64,000 bases of DNA from Paraburkholderia sp041321145 (GTDB lineage Bacteria > Pseudomonadota > Gammaproteobacteria > Burkholderiales > Burkholderiaceae). Both the position numbers and the translations under genes were made by a program. The notes beneath the pieces are model-generated. The model worked only from the letters and a program-made list of their open reading frames with translations, was not told where the DNA came from and did no database searches. Shown here piece after piece: positions 1 to 8,678 of this stretch. How positions within the stretch are numbered: the stretch's first letter is position 1; each line of letters opens with the position of its first letter. The stretch lies in NCBI RefSeq assembly GCF_041321145.1, contig NZ_JBGGWA010000007.1, forward strand, positions 310,001-374,000. Reading direction: 5' to 3'.

Positions 1-1276
1 ACTTATCCACTACGAGGTCGCTCAAAGGCCTGCTGCAGCACAGCAGGACCATGCCCTGGTCGATTTCGCGTTGACGGATGCCGCCGGCGTGTTTCATGGC
101 GACTTCACCAGACACCAGCTTCACCTTGCAGGTGCCGCACATGCCCTGCGTGCATGAAGACGGCAGCCGCACGCCGGCTTTCTTCGCCGCGTCGAGTACA
201 TGCTGGCTGCTGCCGCATTCTATCTCCCGATTGCTTTTGGCGAAGCTTACCTTGAACGTCGTATCGGTTTCGACCGGCACCCGCGCCGGTGCGAATCCGG
301 CCGCCTGTTCACGCGTATCGACAAAGCGCTCCGCAGTGTCTGTCGACGCCTGCAATGCATCCGCGACATGCACCGTCGTCAATTGCGCGGCCACTTCGCC
401 GATCGTCTCGAACGAGAAGCTCTCCTCGTGATAATGGCTGCGATCGAAACCGCCTTCGTCGAGCAGATTGCGCACTGCTTGCATGTATGGCGCAGGGCCA
501 CACGTGAAAATTTCGCGTTCCAAAAAGTCCGGTGCGATCAGCTTGAGCAAGGGCAACGTCAGAAAGCCGGTCACACCAGGCCAATTTGTGCGTGATCCAA
601 GCCGCTCGCAAACGAACGCCGTACGGAAATTGGCCTGATTCGACGCGATCAGATCGAGTTCGCGCGCGAAGATGATGTCGTCCGGCGTGCGGGCACTATG
701 CACGAATACGATATCGCTATCTTCGCCCAGCTCATGATGCGCGCGGCTCATCGACATGAGCGGCGTCACGCCCGAACCCGCCGACAAGAACAGAAACTTA
801 CGCGCTGGATGCCGCGCACAGGTGAACTCGCCCGATGGCCCCAGCACACGAACCTGCGCACCGGCATGCAGATTGTCGTGCAGCCAGTTCGACACCTTGC
901 CGCCCGGCACGCGTTTCACGGTGATGGAGATCGTGTGCGGCCGCGTGGGCGGCGACGAGATCGTATAGCAGCGATTCACCGCTTCGCCGTCGATCTCGAG
1001 CTCCAGCGTAATGAACTGCCCCGGCTCGAACACGAACGCGCGTTCGGATGGCGCGCGAAAGAAAAAACTCTTTACGTCGTGGGTTTCCTGGCGGACCAGA
1101 CAGCACACCAGGGTGTCGTCGGTATCGCTGTTCCAGCGCGCCGGCAAACTCTCCCAGAACCGCGGCTGCGTGACTCGGCTTAAAGTCTCACGGCTTAAAG
1201 TCGCGCGGCTTGAAGTCTCGCGGTTTGGATCCGGCTCGGCGCTGAGCTGAAACGTCGCCTGATCGCGCATCATCAT
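1..1276 (-). CDS. gbcB: Glycine betaine monooxygenase reductase subunit GbcB (3' end runs off the window)
   Basis: Reductase that passes electrons from NAD(P)H through FAD and a [2Fe-2S] cluster to the Rieske oxygenase GbcA, for demethylation of glycine betaine to dimethylglycine. 425 residues are visible and the stop lies beyond base 1. The FAD motif RCYTIS is near residues 102-107 and the nucleotide-binding stretch SAGSGVTPL near 165-173. The C-terminal ferredoxin cysteines are C375, C380, C383 and C413 or C414 (CTQGMCGTC, then LLCC). Three ATGs in a row open the frame at 1276; the first follows AGGAG at good spacing. The N-terminus carries a pentapeptide repeat encoded by a 15-bp tandem repeat (separate entry). 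It lies 30 bp downstream of gbcA. Identity rests on domain order and the gbcA neighbour. Confidence 0.9.
   Translation of the reverse strand, partial: MMMRDQATFQLSAEPDPNRETSSRATLSRETLSRVTQPRFWESLPARWNSDTDDTLVCCLVRQETHDVKSFFFRAPSERAFVFEPGQFITLELEIDGEAVNRCYTISSPPTRPHTISITVKRVPGGKVSNWLHDNLHAGAQVRVLGPSGEFTCARHPARKFLFLSAGSGVTPLMSMSRAHHELGEDSDIVFVHSARTPDDIIFARELDLIASNQANFRTAFVCERLGSRTNWPGVTGFLTLPLLKLIAPDFLEREIFTCGPAPYMQAVRNLLDEGGFDRSHYHEESFSFETIGEVAAQLTTVHVADALQASTDTAERFVDTREQAAGFAPARVPVETDTTFKVSFAKSNREIECGSSQHVLDAAKKAGVRLPSSCTQGMCGTCKVKLVSGEVAMKHAGGIRQREIDQGMVLLCCSRPLSDLVVDK
1176..1228. repeat. 15-bp tandem repeat inside the gbcB N-terminus
   Basis: Three consecutive 15-bp units (1176-1190, 1191-1205, 1206-1220) and a partial fourth (to 1228) share the pattern CGGCTTAAAGTCTCA with few changes. 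The period is a multiple of three, so in gbcB it encodes repeated five-residue units of the type R-x-T-L-S (residues about 19-36). Copy number could change without breaking the frame. Confidence 0.8.
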
Positions 1277-1306
1277 TTTCTCCCGCTCCTGGTTGCGGCG
1301 TCGCGC

Positions 1307-2617
1307 TCAGCGCATGAAGGACACGACTTTTTCGCCGTGCGAAGCCAGCGCATCGCCGGCGTCATGGTTTTGGGGCGCATTGCCGTAATCCGCAATCCGG
1401 CCGATATACCACTCGCAGAACTTCTCGACGAGGCCTTCGGTGAACGGCGAGTAGGGACCCGGTTCGTAGGCGCTGCTGGTCGCGCCGCGTTGCGAGTACT
1501 CGACGAGCGCACGGTCCTGGTCGTTGGTTGCGCGCCACACGGCCGTGAGATTGTTCACGTCGTAATCGATGCCTTCACGCGCGTCCTTGTGAACGAGCCA
1601 TTTGGTACGCACCAGCGTTTTTCCTGCCGACAGCGGAATCACGGAGAAGCTGACGATGTGGTCACTCATGAAGTGATGCCATGAGTTCGGCTGCGTCCAG
1701 AACGAGAGGCCGCCGAGATCGGCCTGCTCGAAACCGCCGAGCAGCTTCTTCGATGCAACCTTCGCGTCCAGGGTCTGCGATTCGCCGTCGCGATCGAGCG
1801 GCAGGCGCTGCGTACGGAAACCGGTGACGAGATCGGCGAGCCGTTCGATTTCCACCGACGGCAGCTTCATCGCCTCCCACTGCGCGGTGCGTCGCACAAC
1901 GGTCTCCTCGAACGCGGCCATGCCTTCTTCGTTGGCGGGCGTGCGCTGATAGCCGAAACCGTATTCGTAGAGCGAAATCGTCAGCTCGGGATGGTTCGCG
2001 ACGCAGTGATAGCACTCGCGATTGTTCTCCATCGTGAGCTTCCAGTTGCCTTCCTCGATGATATCGATCGACGCCGCCACCTTGCAGCTGGCGAGATCGT
2101 GCGGCAACAGATACGGTTCCATCGAGGCGCGCATCACGGCGAAGTCGGCAGGCGGTTCGTCGGCGAGACAGATAAAGATCAAGCCGGCCAGATTCTGGAG
2201 ATGCACCGCCTTCAGGCTGTGCTTGCAGCGGTCGAACTGCTCGCCCATGTGCTCGGCGAACATCAGGTCGCCGTTCAGGTTGTAGGTCCAACTGTGATAC
2301 GGGCAGACAATATTGCCGAGCGAGCCCTTTTCCGTATTGCACAGGCGCGAGCCGCGATGGCGGCACACGTTATGGAACGCCCGCACTTGCATGTCGTCGT
2401 CGCGCACGATCAGGATTGAATCGTGGCCGATCTGCACCGTGATGTAGTCGCCCGGTTCCGGCACGTCCGGTTCCACCGCGACCTGAATCCAGTGCTTGCG
2501 GAAAATCACCTCCATGTCGAGCGCAAAGATATCCTCGCTCGTATAGAACGGCGCTTCCAGCGTGTGATTCTTCTTGCGGCGTTCGATCATTGCGCGAACG
2601 TCTGCCGAAACTTTCAT
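1307..2617 (-). CDS. gbcA: Glycine betaine monooxygenase, Rieske oxygenase subunit GbcA
   Basis: Terminal oxygenase that removes one methyl group of glycine betaine as formaldehyde, giving dimethylglycine. 436 residues. The Rieske [2Fe-2S] ligands are visible as C85-R-H87 and C105-x2-H108. The mononuclear iron site follows the usual pattern, with H204 and H209 in ENNRECYHCVANHPE. The start at 2617 has GGAGC just upstream. gbcB follows after 30 bp, and an ETF-like pair precedes after 73 bp, so the gene may be read from the long upstream operon, a promoter in that gap, or both. The family includes other quaternary-amine demethylases (carnitine, stachydrine), but the dgcAB/sox context makes glycine betaine the natural substrate. 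Confidence 0.93.
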   Translation of the reverse strand: MKVSADVRAMIERRKKNHTLEAPFYTSEDIFALDMEVIFRKHWIQVAVEPDVPEPGDYITVQIGHDSILIVRDDDMQVRAFHNVCRHRGSRLCNTEKGSLGNIVCPYHSWTYNLNGDLMFAEHMGEQFDRCKHSLKAVHLQNLAGLIFICLADEPPADFAVMRASMEPYLLPHDLASCKVAASIDIIEEGNWKLTMENNRECYHCVANHPELTISLYEYGFGYQRTPANEEGMAAFEETVVRRTAQWEAMKLPSVEIERLADLVTGFRTQRLPLDRDGESQTLDAKVASKKLLGGFEQADLGGLSFWTQPNSWHHFMSDHIVSFSVIPLSAGKTLVRTKWLVHKDAREGIDYDVNNLTAVWRATNDQDRALVEYSQRGATSSAYEPGPYSPFTEGLVEKFCEWYIGRIADYGNAPQNHDAGDALASHGEKVVSFMR

Positions 2618-2690
2618 TGTGTGCTCCGTTGCATGTCACGTCTGGCGCCGCGCCAGGCCCTCCTGGTCGCATGCTGGCCCGAACCGGAAA

Positions 2691-3476
2691 TCAGTAATCC
2701 ACGAGTTGATGCTCGCGCAAATACGCGAGGATCACTTGTGCTTTTTCGACGGAACTCCCTTCAATTACGACGCTGCCGCCGCGGCTTTCGGTCGTCGTCG
2801 CCGAGAGCATGCGTGCGTGGCCGGAGCGCTTCTCCGCGGCGGCGAGACGCACCGGTTTGGCAGTCGCGGGACGGGTCGTCCAGACGAGGTCGTCGGGTTT
2901 GGCGGGCTGGCCGCCGGCTTGCGTCCCGACCGGGCGGATCGCGCCTTCGCGCAGCCTTGCGTAGGCGTAGCTCGGCGACGCGTTGGCCATCGGATGCACG
3001 GCGATCAAAGCGGGCAACTGCACTTCGACGCGCCGGCGCAACCCCTTCGGCATGAATTGCCGAACTTCGGCGCAGCCGTCGCGAAGCGTCAGATCGACCG
3101 CTGCGCCGACCAGGGGAATATCCAGCGCACAGGCGACGCGATACGGCAGCATGCCGGTGTCGAACGCGCCTTCCGCGCGGGTGCCGGTCAAGACAACGTC
3201 GTAGCCGCGCAGACGGATAGCGAGCGGCGCTACTGCATCGCCCTGCAATTCAGGCGTTGCAGGTACGTCCAGCACCTCGACCGAGCGCGCGCCGAGCGCG
3301 AGATATTCCTTGAGCGCAGGATTCGACGGATCGCCCGCGTGTAAAACGTCGAGCGTCGCGCCGTGAGTTTTGGCGAGCGAGAGCGCCATCGTCAGCGCGG
3401 CGGCGTCGTTGCGGCTGTAGCGTGCGGTGCCGCTGACCGGATGGCGCCCAATGGAAACCAGGACAGCGATTTTCAT
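2691..3476 (-). CDS. Electron transfer flavoprotein beta-subunit-like protein of the dimethylglycine pathway
   Basis: 261 residues with the ETF-beta fold: an N-terminal MKIAVLVSIGRHP strand, then a nucleotide-binding region around DVVLTGTRAEGAFDTG. With the adjacent alpha-like protein it probably accepts electrons from DgcA/DgcB and passes them to the quinone pool. The start is fixed by a 4-base ATGA overlap with the stop of the alpha gene (3473-3476), which indicates translational coupling. The gene order dgcA-dgcB-etfA-etfB matches the Pseudomonas aeruginosa PA5398-PA5401 arrangement as I recall it. The protein is divergent from housekeeping EtfB. An open frame in another phase runs through this region up to about 4241 and should not be mistaken for the gene. 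Confidence 0.85.
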   Translation of the reverse strand: MKIAVLVSIGRHPVSGTARYSRNDAAALTMALSLAKTHGATLDVLHAGDPSNPALKEYLALGARSVEVLDVPATPELQGDAVAPLAIRLRGYDVVLTGTRAEGAFDTGMLPYRVACALDIPLVGAAVDLTLRDGCAEVRQFMPKGLRRRVEVQLPALIAVHPMANASPSYAYARLREGAIRPVGTQAGGQPAKPDDLVWTTRPATAKPVRLAAAEKRSGHARMLSATTTESRGGSVVIEGSSVEKAQVILAYLREHQLVDY

Positions 3477-4645
3477 GCGAGGGCTCCTTCCGCGATAGCC
3501 GTTGAATTCAATAGCGCGGCGCCGGTGCCGCGTGCCGTGCGCGCAGCCGCCGCGGCTTCGTTCAGCGCCGCGATGGTTTCCTGCGCGTCGGCAATGACGG
3601 TCAGATTCGCGCGCTTGGCGATCGGTGCGCTGGCGTCGAGATTCACGGCGATCACATGACGGCAATCCTTGATCCCTTGCAGATGCTGGACTGCGCCGGA
3701 AATGCCGAACGCGATATAGACGCTGGCTTCTACGGTCTTGCCGGTGGCGCCGATCTGTTTGTCGCGGGTGAATTTTCCGTCGTCCACGGCGACGCGGCTC
3801 GCGCCGATCGCCGCGCCTAAGGTGACAGCTAGACGCTCGAACGCTGGGACATCGCTCACGCCGTTGCCCGCGGAAACGATGAAATCCGCTTCTTCGAGTG
3901 CGAGCTGGGCGGCGTCGATTTCCTCGATGCCCAGATCGCGCACGATGCCCTTCGAAAAAGCCGGTTCGCCATCGAAACGCCACACGACCCGCTCGCCCGC
4001 GCCGACAAACGGCAACTTCGAATCGACGGCATTCGGAGCAAGCAGAACGACCTCGGGCAGTGAGCGCGCGGCGAACGCCGTATTCGCCCGGATATAAGCC
4101 GCGACGTGCGCCGCATCGATCTCGACGACATGCGTCGCGACGCTCGCGTTCGCGGCTGCCGCATAACGGCGGCCGAGGTCGCCGTCGCCGGTGGCGTTGT
4201 CGGGCAGGAAAATGTGCACCGGTGCATAAGCCGCGACGCACGCTGCCAGTGCGTTCAATTCGTCGACCGGGGCGAACTTGCGGCGGTCGAATATCGGCAA
4301 CTCGATCAGCTTGTCGGCGCCGAGCGCGGCAGCGTCGCCAGTGAACTCGCCCAATACCAACAGCACGACTTCGGTCGTCGCCTCCGCGATCAGCGCAGCG
4401 GCGGCCAAGGTCTGACGCGCATGATCGTCCAGCGCGCCGCGATCCGCGTGCGCGGCGACCAGCAGCGAGCGCTGCGGCGTTGCTGTCGTGCGGCGCGGCT
4501 TCGCGTGCTCGCGATGCGCGGACGAGCCCGGCGCCGCGAATTCCATCGAGCCCGCCGAGCCCGTCATGCCGAGCGTGATGCGCTTGAGCCCGTCGGCTGT
4601 GATGGTGAACGGCCGGCGCGGATCGATTCGTTTGGGATTATTCAT
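3473..4645 (-). CDS. Electron transfer flavoprotein alpha-subunit-like protein of the dimethylglycine pathway
   Basis: 390 residues. The C-terminal half carries the ETF-alpha FAD-binding signature: RVAVDDGKFTRDKQIGATGK, then AFGISGAVQHLQGIKDC and AVNLDASAPI. The N-terminal 60 or so residues (RIDPRRPFTIT, then an Ala/Gly-rich stretch) extend beyond typical EtfA. The ATG at 4645 follows GGAG with good spacing and lies 4 bp after the dgcB stop; an upstream in-frame TTG would overlap dgcB and is less likely. Probably heterodimerises with the beta-like partner downstream, to which it is coupled by an ATGA overlap. Role as the electron acceptor of dimethylglycine oxidation is inferred from context. 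Confidence 0.87.
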   Translation of the reverse strand: MNNPKRIDPRRPFTITADGLKRITLGMTGSAGSMEFAAPGSSAHREHAKPRRTTATPQRSLLVAAHADRGALDDHARQTLAAAALIAEATTEVVLLVLGEFTGDAAALGADKLIELPIFDRRKFAPVDELNALAACVAAYAPVHIFLPDNATGDGDLGRRYAAAANASVATHVVEIDAAHVAAYIRANTAFAARSLPEVVLLAPNAVDSKLPFVGAGERVVWRFDGEPAFSKGIVRDLGIEEIDAAQLALEEADFIVSAGNGVSDVPAFERLAVTLGAAIGASRVAVDDGKFTRDKQIGATGKTVEASVYIAFGISGAVQHLQGIKDCRHVIAVNLDASAPIAKRANLTVIADAQETIAALNEAAAAARTARGTGAALLNSTAIAEGALA

Positions 4646-4649
4646 CGCG

Positions 4650-6563
4650 TTACTCCAGCGCCGCTGCAACCAGTTCGGCCACGTCCAGGACTTCCGGACG
4701 CGGGCCGACCACGCCTTCGAGCATCGCCGTGCAATTCGGGCAGCCCACCGCCACGATCTCGGCGCCGATCGAGCGCGCGTCGTCGATCCGGATATCCGGA
4801 ATGCGCCGCTTACCCGGGATATCGGTCAACGGCGCACCGCCGCCGCCGCCGCAGCAACGTCCGCGCATGCCGTTGCGTTCCATCTCGACCACCTTGATGC
4901 CGATGGTCTTCAGCAAACGGCGCGGCGCTTCCGTCTCACCGTTATAGCGGCCCAGATAGCACGGGTCGTGATACGTGACCTTGCGATCGGCGAACGCGGC
5001 GACTGCCCGCGGCGTCAGCTTGCCGCTAGCGACCAGTTCTTCGATCAGCGCCGTGTGATGCTGCACCTCATAGAAGCCGCCGAGCGCGCGATACTCGTTG
5101 CGCAGGCTGTGCATCACGTGCGGATCGGCGGTAACGATCTTGCGGAACGCGTACTGCGACAGCGTGCCGATCAACTGCTGGGCGAGTTGCTGAAAAGTGG
5201 CTTCGTCGCCAAGACGCCGTGCCGTATCGCCCGTATCGGTTTCGACGCCGCCGAGCACCGCGTAGTCGATTCCCGCGCGGTTCAGCACCTTGACCAGTGC
5301 ACGCAACGTGCGCTGATAGCGCATGTCGAACGCGCCTTCGCCGGCGATCAGCAGCACGTCCACCGGACGTCCCGGTTGCGCGACCTGCACTTGCAGATCG
5401 ACCGCCCAGTCGTAACGCGCGCCGATGTCGTAGCCGTTCGAGCTGCCGGTCTCGCGCAGATTCGCCAGCGTGATCGGGCCCTTGCCGGGTACATTGCCTT
5501 CGACCAACGTCTGATTGCGCCGCATGTCGACGATCGCGTCGACGTGTTCAATCAACATCGGGCATTCCTGCACGCAGGCGCGGCAGGTGGTGCAGGACCA
5601 CAGCGTGTCGGCTTCGATCAGGCTCGACACGAGCGGCTTACCCGGTGCCCCGCCATGCTTGCCGACCGGAATGCCAGGCGTCGGGCTGCCGGCGTAAGCC
5701 TCGTCCGTGCCGCCAACCATACCGGTGACGAGATCCTGAATCAGCTTCTTCGGATTCAGCGGCTGACCCGCGGCAAACGCGGGACACGCCGCTTCGCACT
5801 TGCCGCACTGCACGCAGGCGTCGAAGCTCAGCAACTGGTTCCAGCGAAACTCGACCGGCTTGCCGACGCCATATTCCTTCGCGTCGAGCACGGGCGTCTT
5901 CAGCGCGGTCGGCGGCACGACGTCATTGTCGTTACGCTCGGCAAAACGCTCCTGACGCGGATGAAACGCGAGGTGCAGCAGACCGGCGAGCGCATGCTTC
6001 ATCGGACCGCCGCGCGCCGCGCCGAATGTCATCGTGAACGCGCCGACTGCGATCAGCAACGCGACAATAATGGCCAGCGCACCCGACATCGCCGCAGCAG
6101 GCAGCGCGATGAACAGCGCCAAACCGAGCGCGAACGACCCAAGCAGCAAGGGCAGATGATCCCAAGGTCCACGCGAAAGCCGCGCCGGCACCGCCTTCGC
6201 GCCATGCCGCCGACGCCAGACGAATACCGCGCCGACCAGCATCACGAGCGCCGCCAGGAAAATCAGCTTGTCGAGCCAGGGCGAATAGATCGCGAGACCG
6301 TAGTTGACGAACACCAGCGCCATCGCGAGGATCGCACCACCGGCGGTCGCCACGTGCGTCTTCGCGATGTACGGGTCCCGTGCAACCACATGATGCAGAT
6401 CGACAAAATAGCGCTTCGGAATCGACAGCAAATTGGTCCAGCCATACGCGCCTGCCGCCGTGGCGCGGCCTTCGCGCCAGTAAGCGGCGCGCTTCGCGAG
6501 CGCGAAAGCGAGACCCGCCACCGACAACCACAGCAGGACGGTGATGACAAACACGGGGCTCAT
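4650..6563 (-). CDS. dgcB: Dimethylglycine demethylation protein DgcB, membrane iron-sulfur (CCG-domain) protein
   Basis: 637 residues. The N-terminal 210 residues contain several hydrophobic segments, so this subunit anchors in the inner membrane. Two [4Fe-4S] motifs follow, CVQCGKCEAACP (about 250-261) and CTTCRACVQECP (about 324-335). Next come two cysteine-rich CCG domains, with CYLGRYNGE and a CCGGGGG loop, and VGCPNCTAML near the end. The layout is that of heterodisulfide-reductase-like electron carriers that pair with an ETF. The ATG at 6563 lies 2 bp after the dgcA stop and has AAGGA upstream. It probably carries electrons from DgcA and the ETF pair toward quinone. Confidence 0.92.
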   Translation of the reverse strand: MSPVFVITVLLWLSVAGLAFALAKRAAYWREGRATAAGAYGWTNLLSIPKRYFVDLHHVVARDPYIAKTHVATAGGAILAMALVFVNYGLAIYSPWLDKLIFLAALVMLVGAVFVWRRRHGAKAVPARLSRGPWDHLPLLLGSFALGLALFIALPAAAMSGALAIIVALLIAVGAFTMTFGAARGGPMKHALAGLLHLAFHPRQERFAERNDNDVVPPTALKTPVLDAKEYGVGKPVEFRWNQLLSFDACVQCGKCEAACPAFAAGQPLNPKKLIQDLVTGMVGGTDEAYAGSPTPGIPVGKHGGAPGKPLVSSLIEADTLWSCTTCRACVQECPMLIEHVDAIVDMRRNQTLVEGNVPGKGPITLANLRETGSSNGYDIGARYDWAVDLQVQVAQPGRPVDVLLIAGEGAFDMRYQRTLRALVKVLNRAGIDYAVLGGVETDTGDTARRLGDEATFQQLAQQLIGTLSQYAFRKIVTADPHVMHSLRNEYRALGGFYEVQHHTALIEELVASGKLTPRAVAAFADRKVTYHDPCYLGRYNGETEAPRRLLKTIGIKVVEMERNGMRGRCCGGGGGAPLTDIPGKRRIPDIRIDDARSIGAEIVAVGCPNCTAMLEGVVGPRPEVLDVAELVAAALE

Positions 6564-6565
6564 CG

Positions 6566-8629
6566 TCAGAAATCCTTGCAAAGGCGCAGCGCGTCGTAGA
6601 TCGCGCCGTGAATGTTGTGCATGGAAATGCAGTCGCCGACGCGGAACAGCAAGAACCGGCCGTTGCCGAGTTCTTCGCTCAACGAGGGTTGCGGTTCGGA
6701 CGCGAAGAGCTTGTGCACGTCCACCTGGCCGCGATTCACCGATTCAGGCTTGAGTGTCCAGTAGAGCGCGTCGTTCGGCGTGCTGCCGTTCTCGATCACC
6801 ACCTGATCGACCGCGCGTTCTTCCTGCTCTTCCGTGTACTCGTTGCGGATCACGGCGATCTTCTTGCCGTCTTCCTCGTAGACCTTGTCGAGCCAGTAGT
6901 TCGGCGTGTGAATCACGCCTTGCGCATAGAGGCGGCGGTAGAAGATCGGGAATGTCGTGCCGCCGACGTCGTCCGCGACCTTCACGTCCGGCGTCACGAT
7001 CTCGACGTTCGAGCCGCGGCTCGACATGAAATCCGCGACGCCTGCGCCGGCATGCGTGCTGACGCCGTCATAAACCAGAACGTCCTTGCCCGGCTCGACC
7101 TTGCCCGAAAGTACGTCCCATGAACTGACCGCGAGACCTTCTTCGACGCCCCATGCCGCCACTTGCGACGTGAACGACGAACCGCCGGTTGCGAGCACGA
7201 CGATGTCCGGTTTCTCGGCCATGATGGTTTTTTCGTCTGCTGCGACGCCAAGACGGCGATCGACGCCGAGGCGCTTCGTCTCCATGTCGAACCAGCGCAC
7301 GATGCCCGCCATCTGTTCGCGCTGCGGCGCTTTTGCCGCCAGCATGATCTGGCCGCCGACGTAGTCGTTCTTCTCGAACAGCACCACATCGTGCCCGCGC
7401 GATCTGGCGACGCGGGCCGCTTCCAGTCCCGCCGGACCCGCGCCGACCACGACCACCTTGCGCTTCGGTCCACGCGTTTTGGCGATCACGTGCGGCATGG
7501 TTTCTTCACGCGACGTCGCGGCGTTCTGCACGCAAAGCACGTCGAGCCCGTTGTACTGGCGGTCGATGCAATAGTTCGCGCCGACACACTGCTTGATCTC
7601 GTCTTCGCGGCCGTCGCGGATCTTGATGACCATATGCGGATCGGCGATCTGCGCGCGCGTCATGCCCACCAGATCGACCATGCCGCTCGCGAGCAAACGC
7701 TCGGCCTGCCCTGCATCGCGGATGCTTTGCGCGTGCATCACCGGCAGCTTCACCACTGACTTGATACCGGCCGCGAGATGCACGAACGGCTCGGGCGGCA
7801 ACGCCATAGGCGGCATGCAGTTGGCCAGCGTGTTGTGCGTATCCGCGCCGGAACCGATCACGCCCAGGTAATCGATCAAGCCGGTTTCGCTCATCGCCTG
7901 GGCGATCTCTTTTAGCTGTTCGTGATCGAGACCGTCTTCATGGAATTCGTCGCCGCACATACGCAGGCCGATGCAGAAATCCGCACCCACTGCTTCGCGC
8001 ACCGCCTTCAAGACTTCCGTGCCGAAACGCAGACGGTTTTCGAGCGAGCCGCCCCATTCGTCCGTGCGAAAATTCGTGCGCGGGCTCCAGAACTGATCGA
8101 TCAGATGCTGGTGCGCCGCCGAGATTTCAATGCCGTCCATACCGGCGTCTTTCACGCGCTTTGCGGCCGCCGCAAAGTCCGAAATGATGCGGCGAATCTC
8201 TTCTACTTCAATGATCTTCGCGTTACCGCGGTGCACCGGCTCGCGCACGCCGGAGGGCGACATCAGATGCGGCCAATGCTCGCCATGAAACGCCGAACGG
8301 CGGCCCATGTGGGTGGCCTGAATCATGATCTTCGCGCCGTGGCGATGCATCGCTTCGGCGAGCCGCGCGAGTGGATCGATGATCTTGTCGGTGGAGAGAT
8401 TGACCGACTTCCACCAGCCTTGCGGACTATCGATCGACACCGGGCTCGAGCCGCCGCACACCGCGAGGCCGACGCCGCCCTTCGCCTTCTCTTCGTAGTA
8501 GCGGATATAACGGTCGCCGGGCAAACCGCCCGGCTCCGCATACACCTCCGCGTGCGCGGTGCTGACGATGCGGTTGCGCAAGGTCAGCTGGTTGAGCGTG
8601 AGAGGCTTGAAAAGGTTCGGGTAACGCAT
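6566..8629 (-). CDS. dgcA: Dimethylglycine dehydrogenase/demethylase DgcA (OYE/trimethylamine-dehydrogenase family)
   Basis: 687 residues. The N-terminal TIM barrel (about 1-340) is of the old-yellow-enzyme FMN class. A cysteine cluster (C348, C354, C366) and a C-terminal dinucleotide domain with VVVVGAGPAG (392-401) give the trimethylamine-dehydrogenase layout. It oxidatively demethylates dimethylglycine to sarcosine and formaldehyde. The ATG at 8629 has GAGG upstream; the frame stays open further upstream but that overlaps the DUF5943 gene. Odd point: where trimethylamine dehydrogenase has C-x2-C-x2-C, this protein reads CVGANYC, with Ala at position 351. One [4Fe-4S] ligand of that enzyme is therefore not in its usual place. 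Confidence 0.92.
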   Translation of the reverse strand: MRYPNLFKPLTLNQLTLRNRIVSTAHAEVYAEPGGLPGDRYIRYYEEKAKGGVGLAVCGGSSPVSIDSPQGWWKSVNLSTDKIIDPLARLAEAMHRHGAKIMIQATHMGRRSAFHGEHWPHLMSPSGVREPVHRGNAKIIEVEEIRRIISDFAAAAKRVKDAGMDGIEISAAHQHLIDQFWSPRTNFRTDEWGGSLENRLRFGTEVLKAVREAVGADFCIGLRMCGDEFHEDGLDHEQLKEIAQAMSETGLIDYLGVIGSGADTHNTLANCMPPMALPPEPFVHLAAGIKSVVKLPVMHAQSIRDAGQAERLLASGMVDLVGMTRAQIADPHMVIKIRDGREDEIKQCVGANYCIDRQYNGLDVLCVQNAATSREETMPHVIAKTRGPKRKVVVVGAGPAGLEAARVARSRGHDVVLFEKNDYVGGQIMLAAKAPQREQMAGIVRWFDMETKRLGVDRRLGVAADEKTIMAEKPDIVVLATGGSSFTSQVAAWGVEEGLAVSSWDVLSGKVEPGKDVLVYDGVSTHAGAGVADFMSSRGSNVEIVTPDVKVADDVGGTTFPIFYRRLYAQGVIHTPNYWLDKVYEEDGKKIAVIRNEYTEEQEERAVDQVVIENGSTPNDALYWTLKPESVNRGQVDVHKLFASEPQPSLSEELGNGRFLLFRVGDCISMHNIHGAIYDALRLCKDF

Positions 8630-8678
8630 CGCGATCGACCTCGGAATGGATAGGCTTATGGCGCGTATTCGTGCGCTT

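Noticed and set aside
349..359. CTGCAATGCATC inside gbcB, resembling the TTCTGC-N3-GCAGAA operator
   Set aside because: Only one half matches, it lies within coding sequence, and there is no nearby promoter.
3477..4241. Upstream extension of the EtfB-like frame
   Set aside because: It runs antiphase through the EtfA-like gene with Arg-rich, non-family sequence; the ATGA overlap at 3473-3476 marks the true start.
4488..6599. Long open frame on the plus strand opposite dgcB
   Set aside because: Arg/His/Gln-rich product with no family features; a codon-bias shadow of the real minus-strand gene. The same applies at 9433-11553, 15989-17728, 26415-29246 and 31642-33600.
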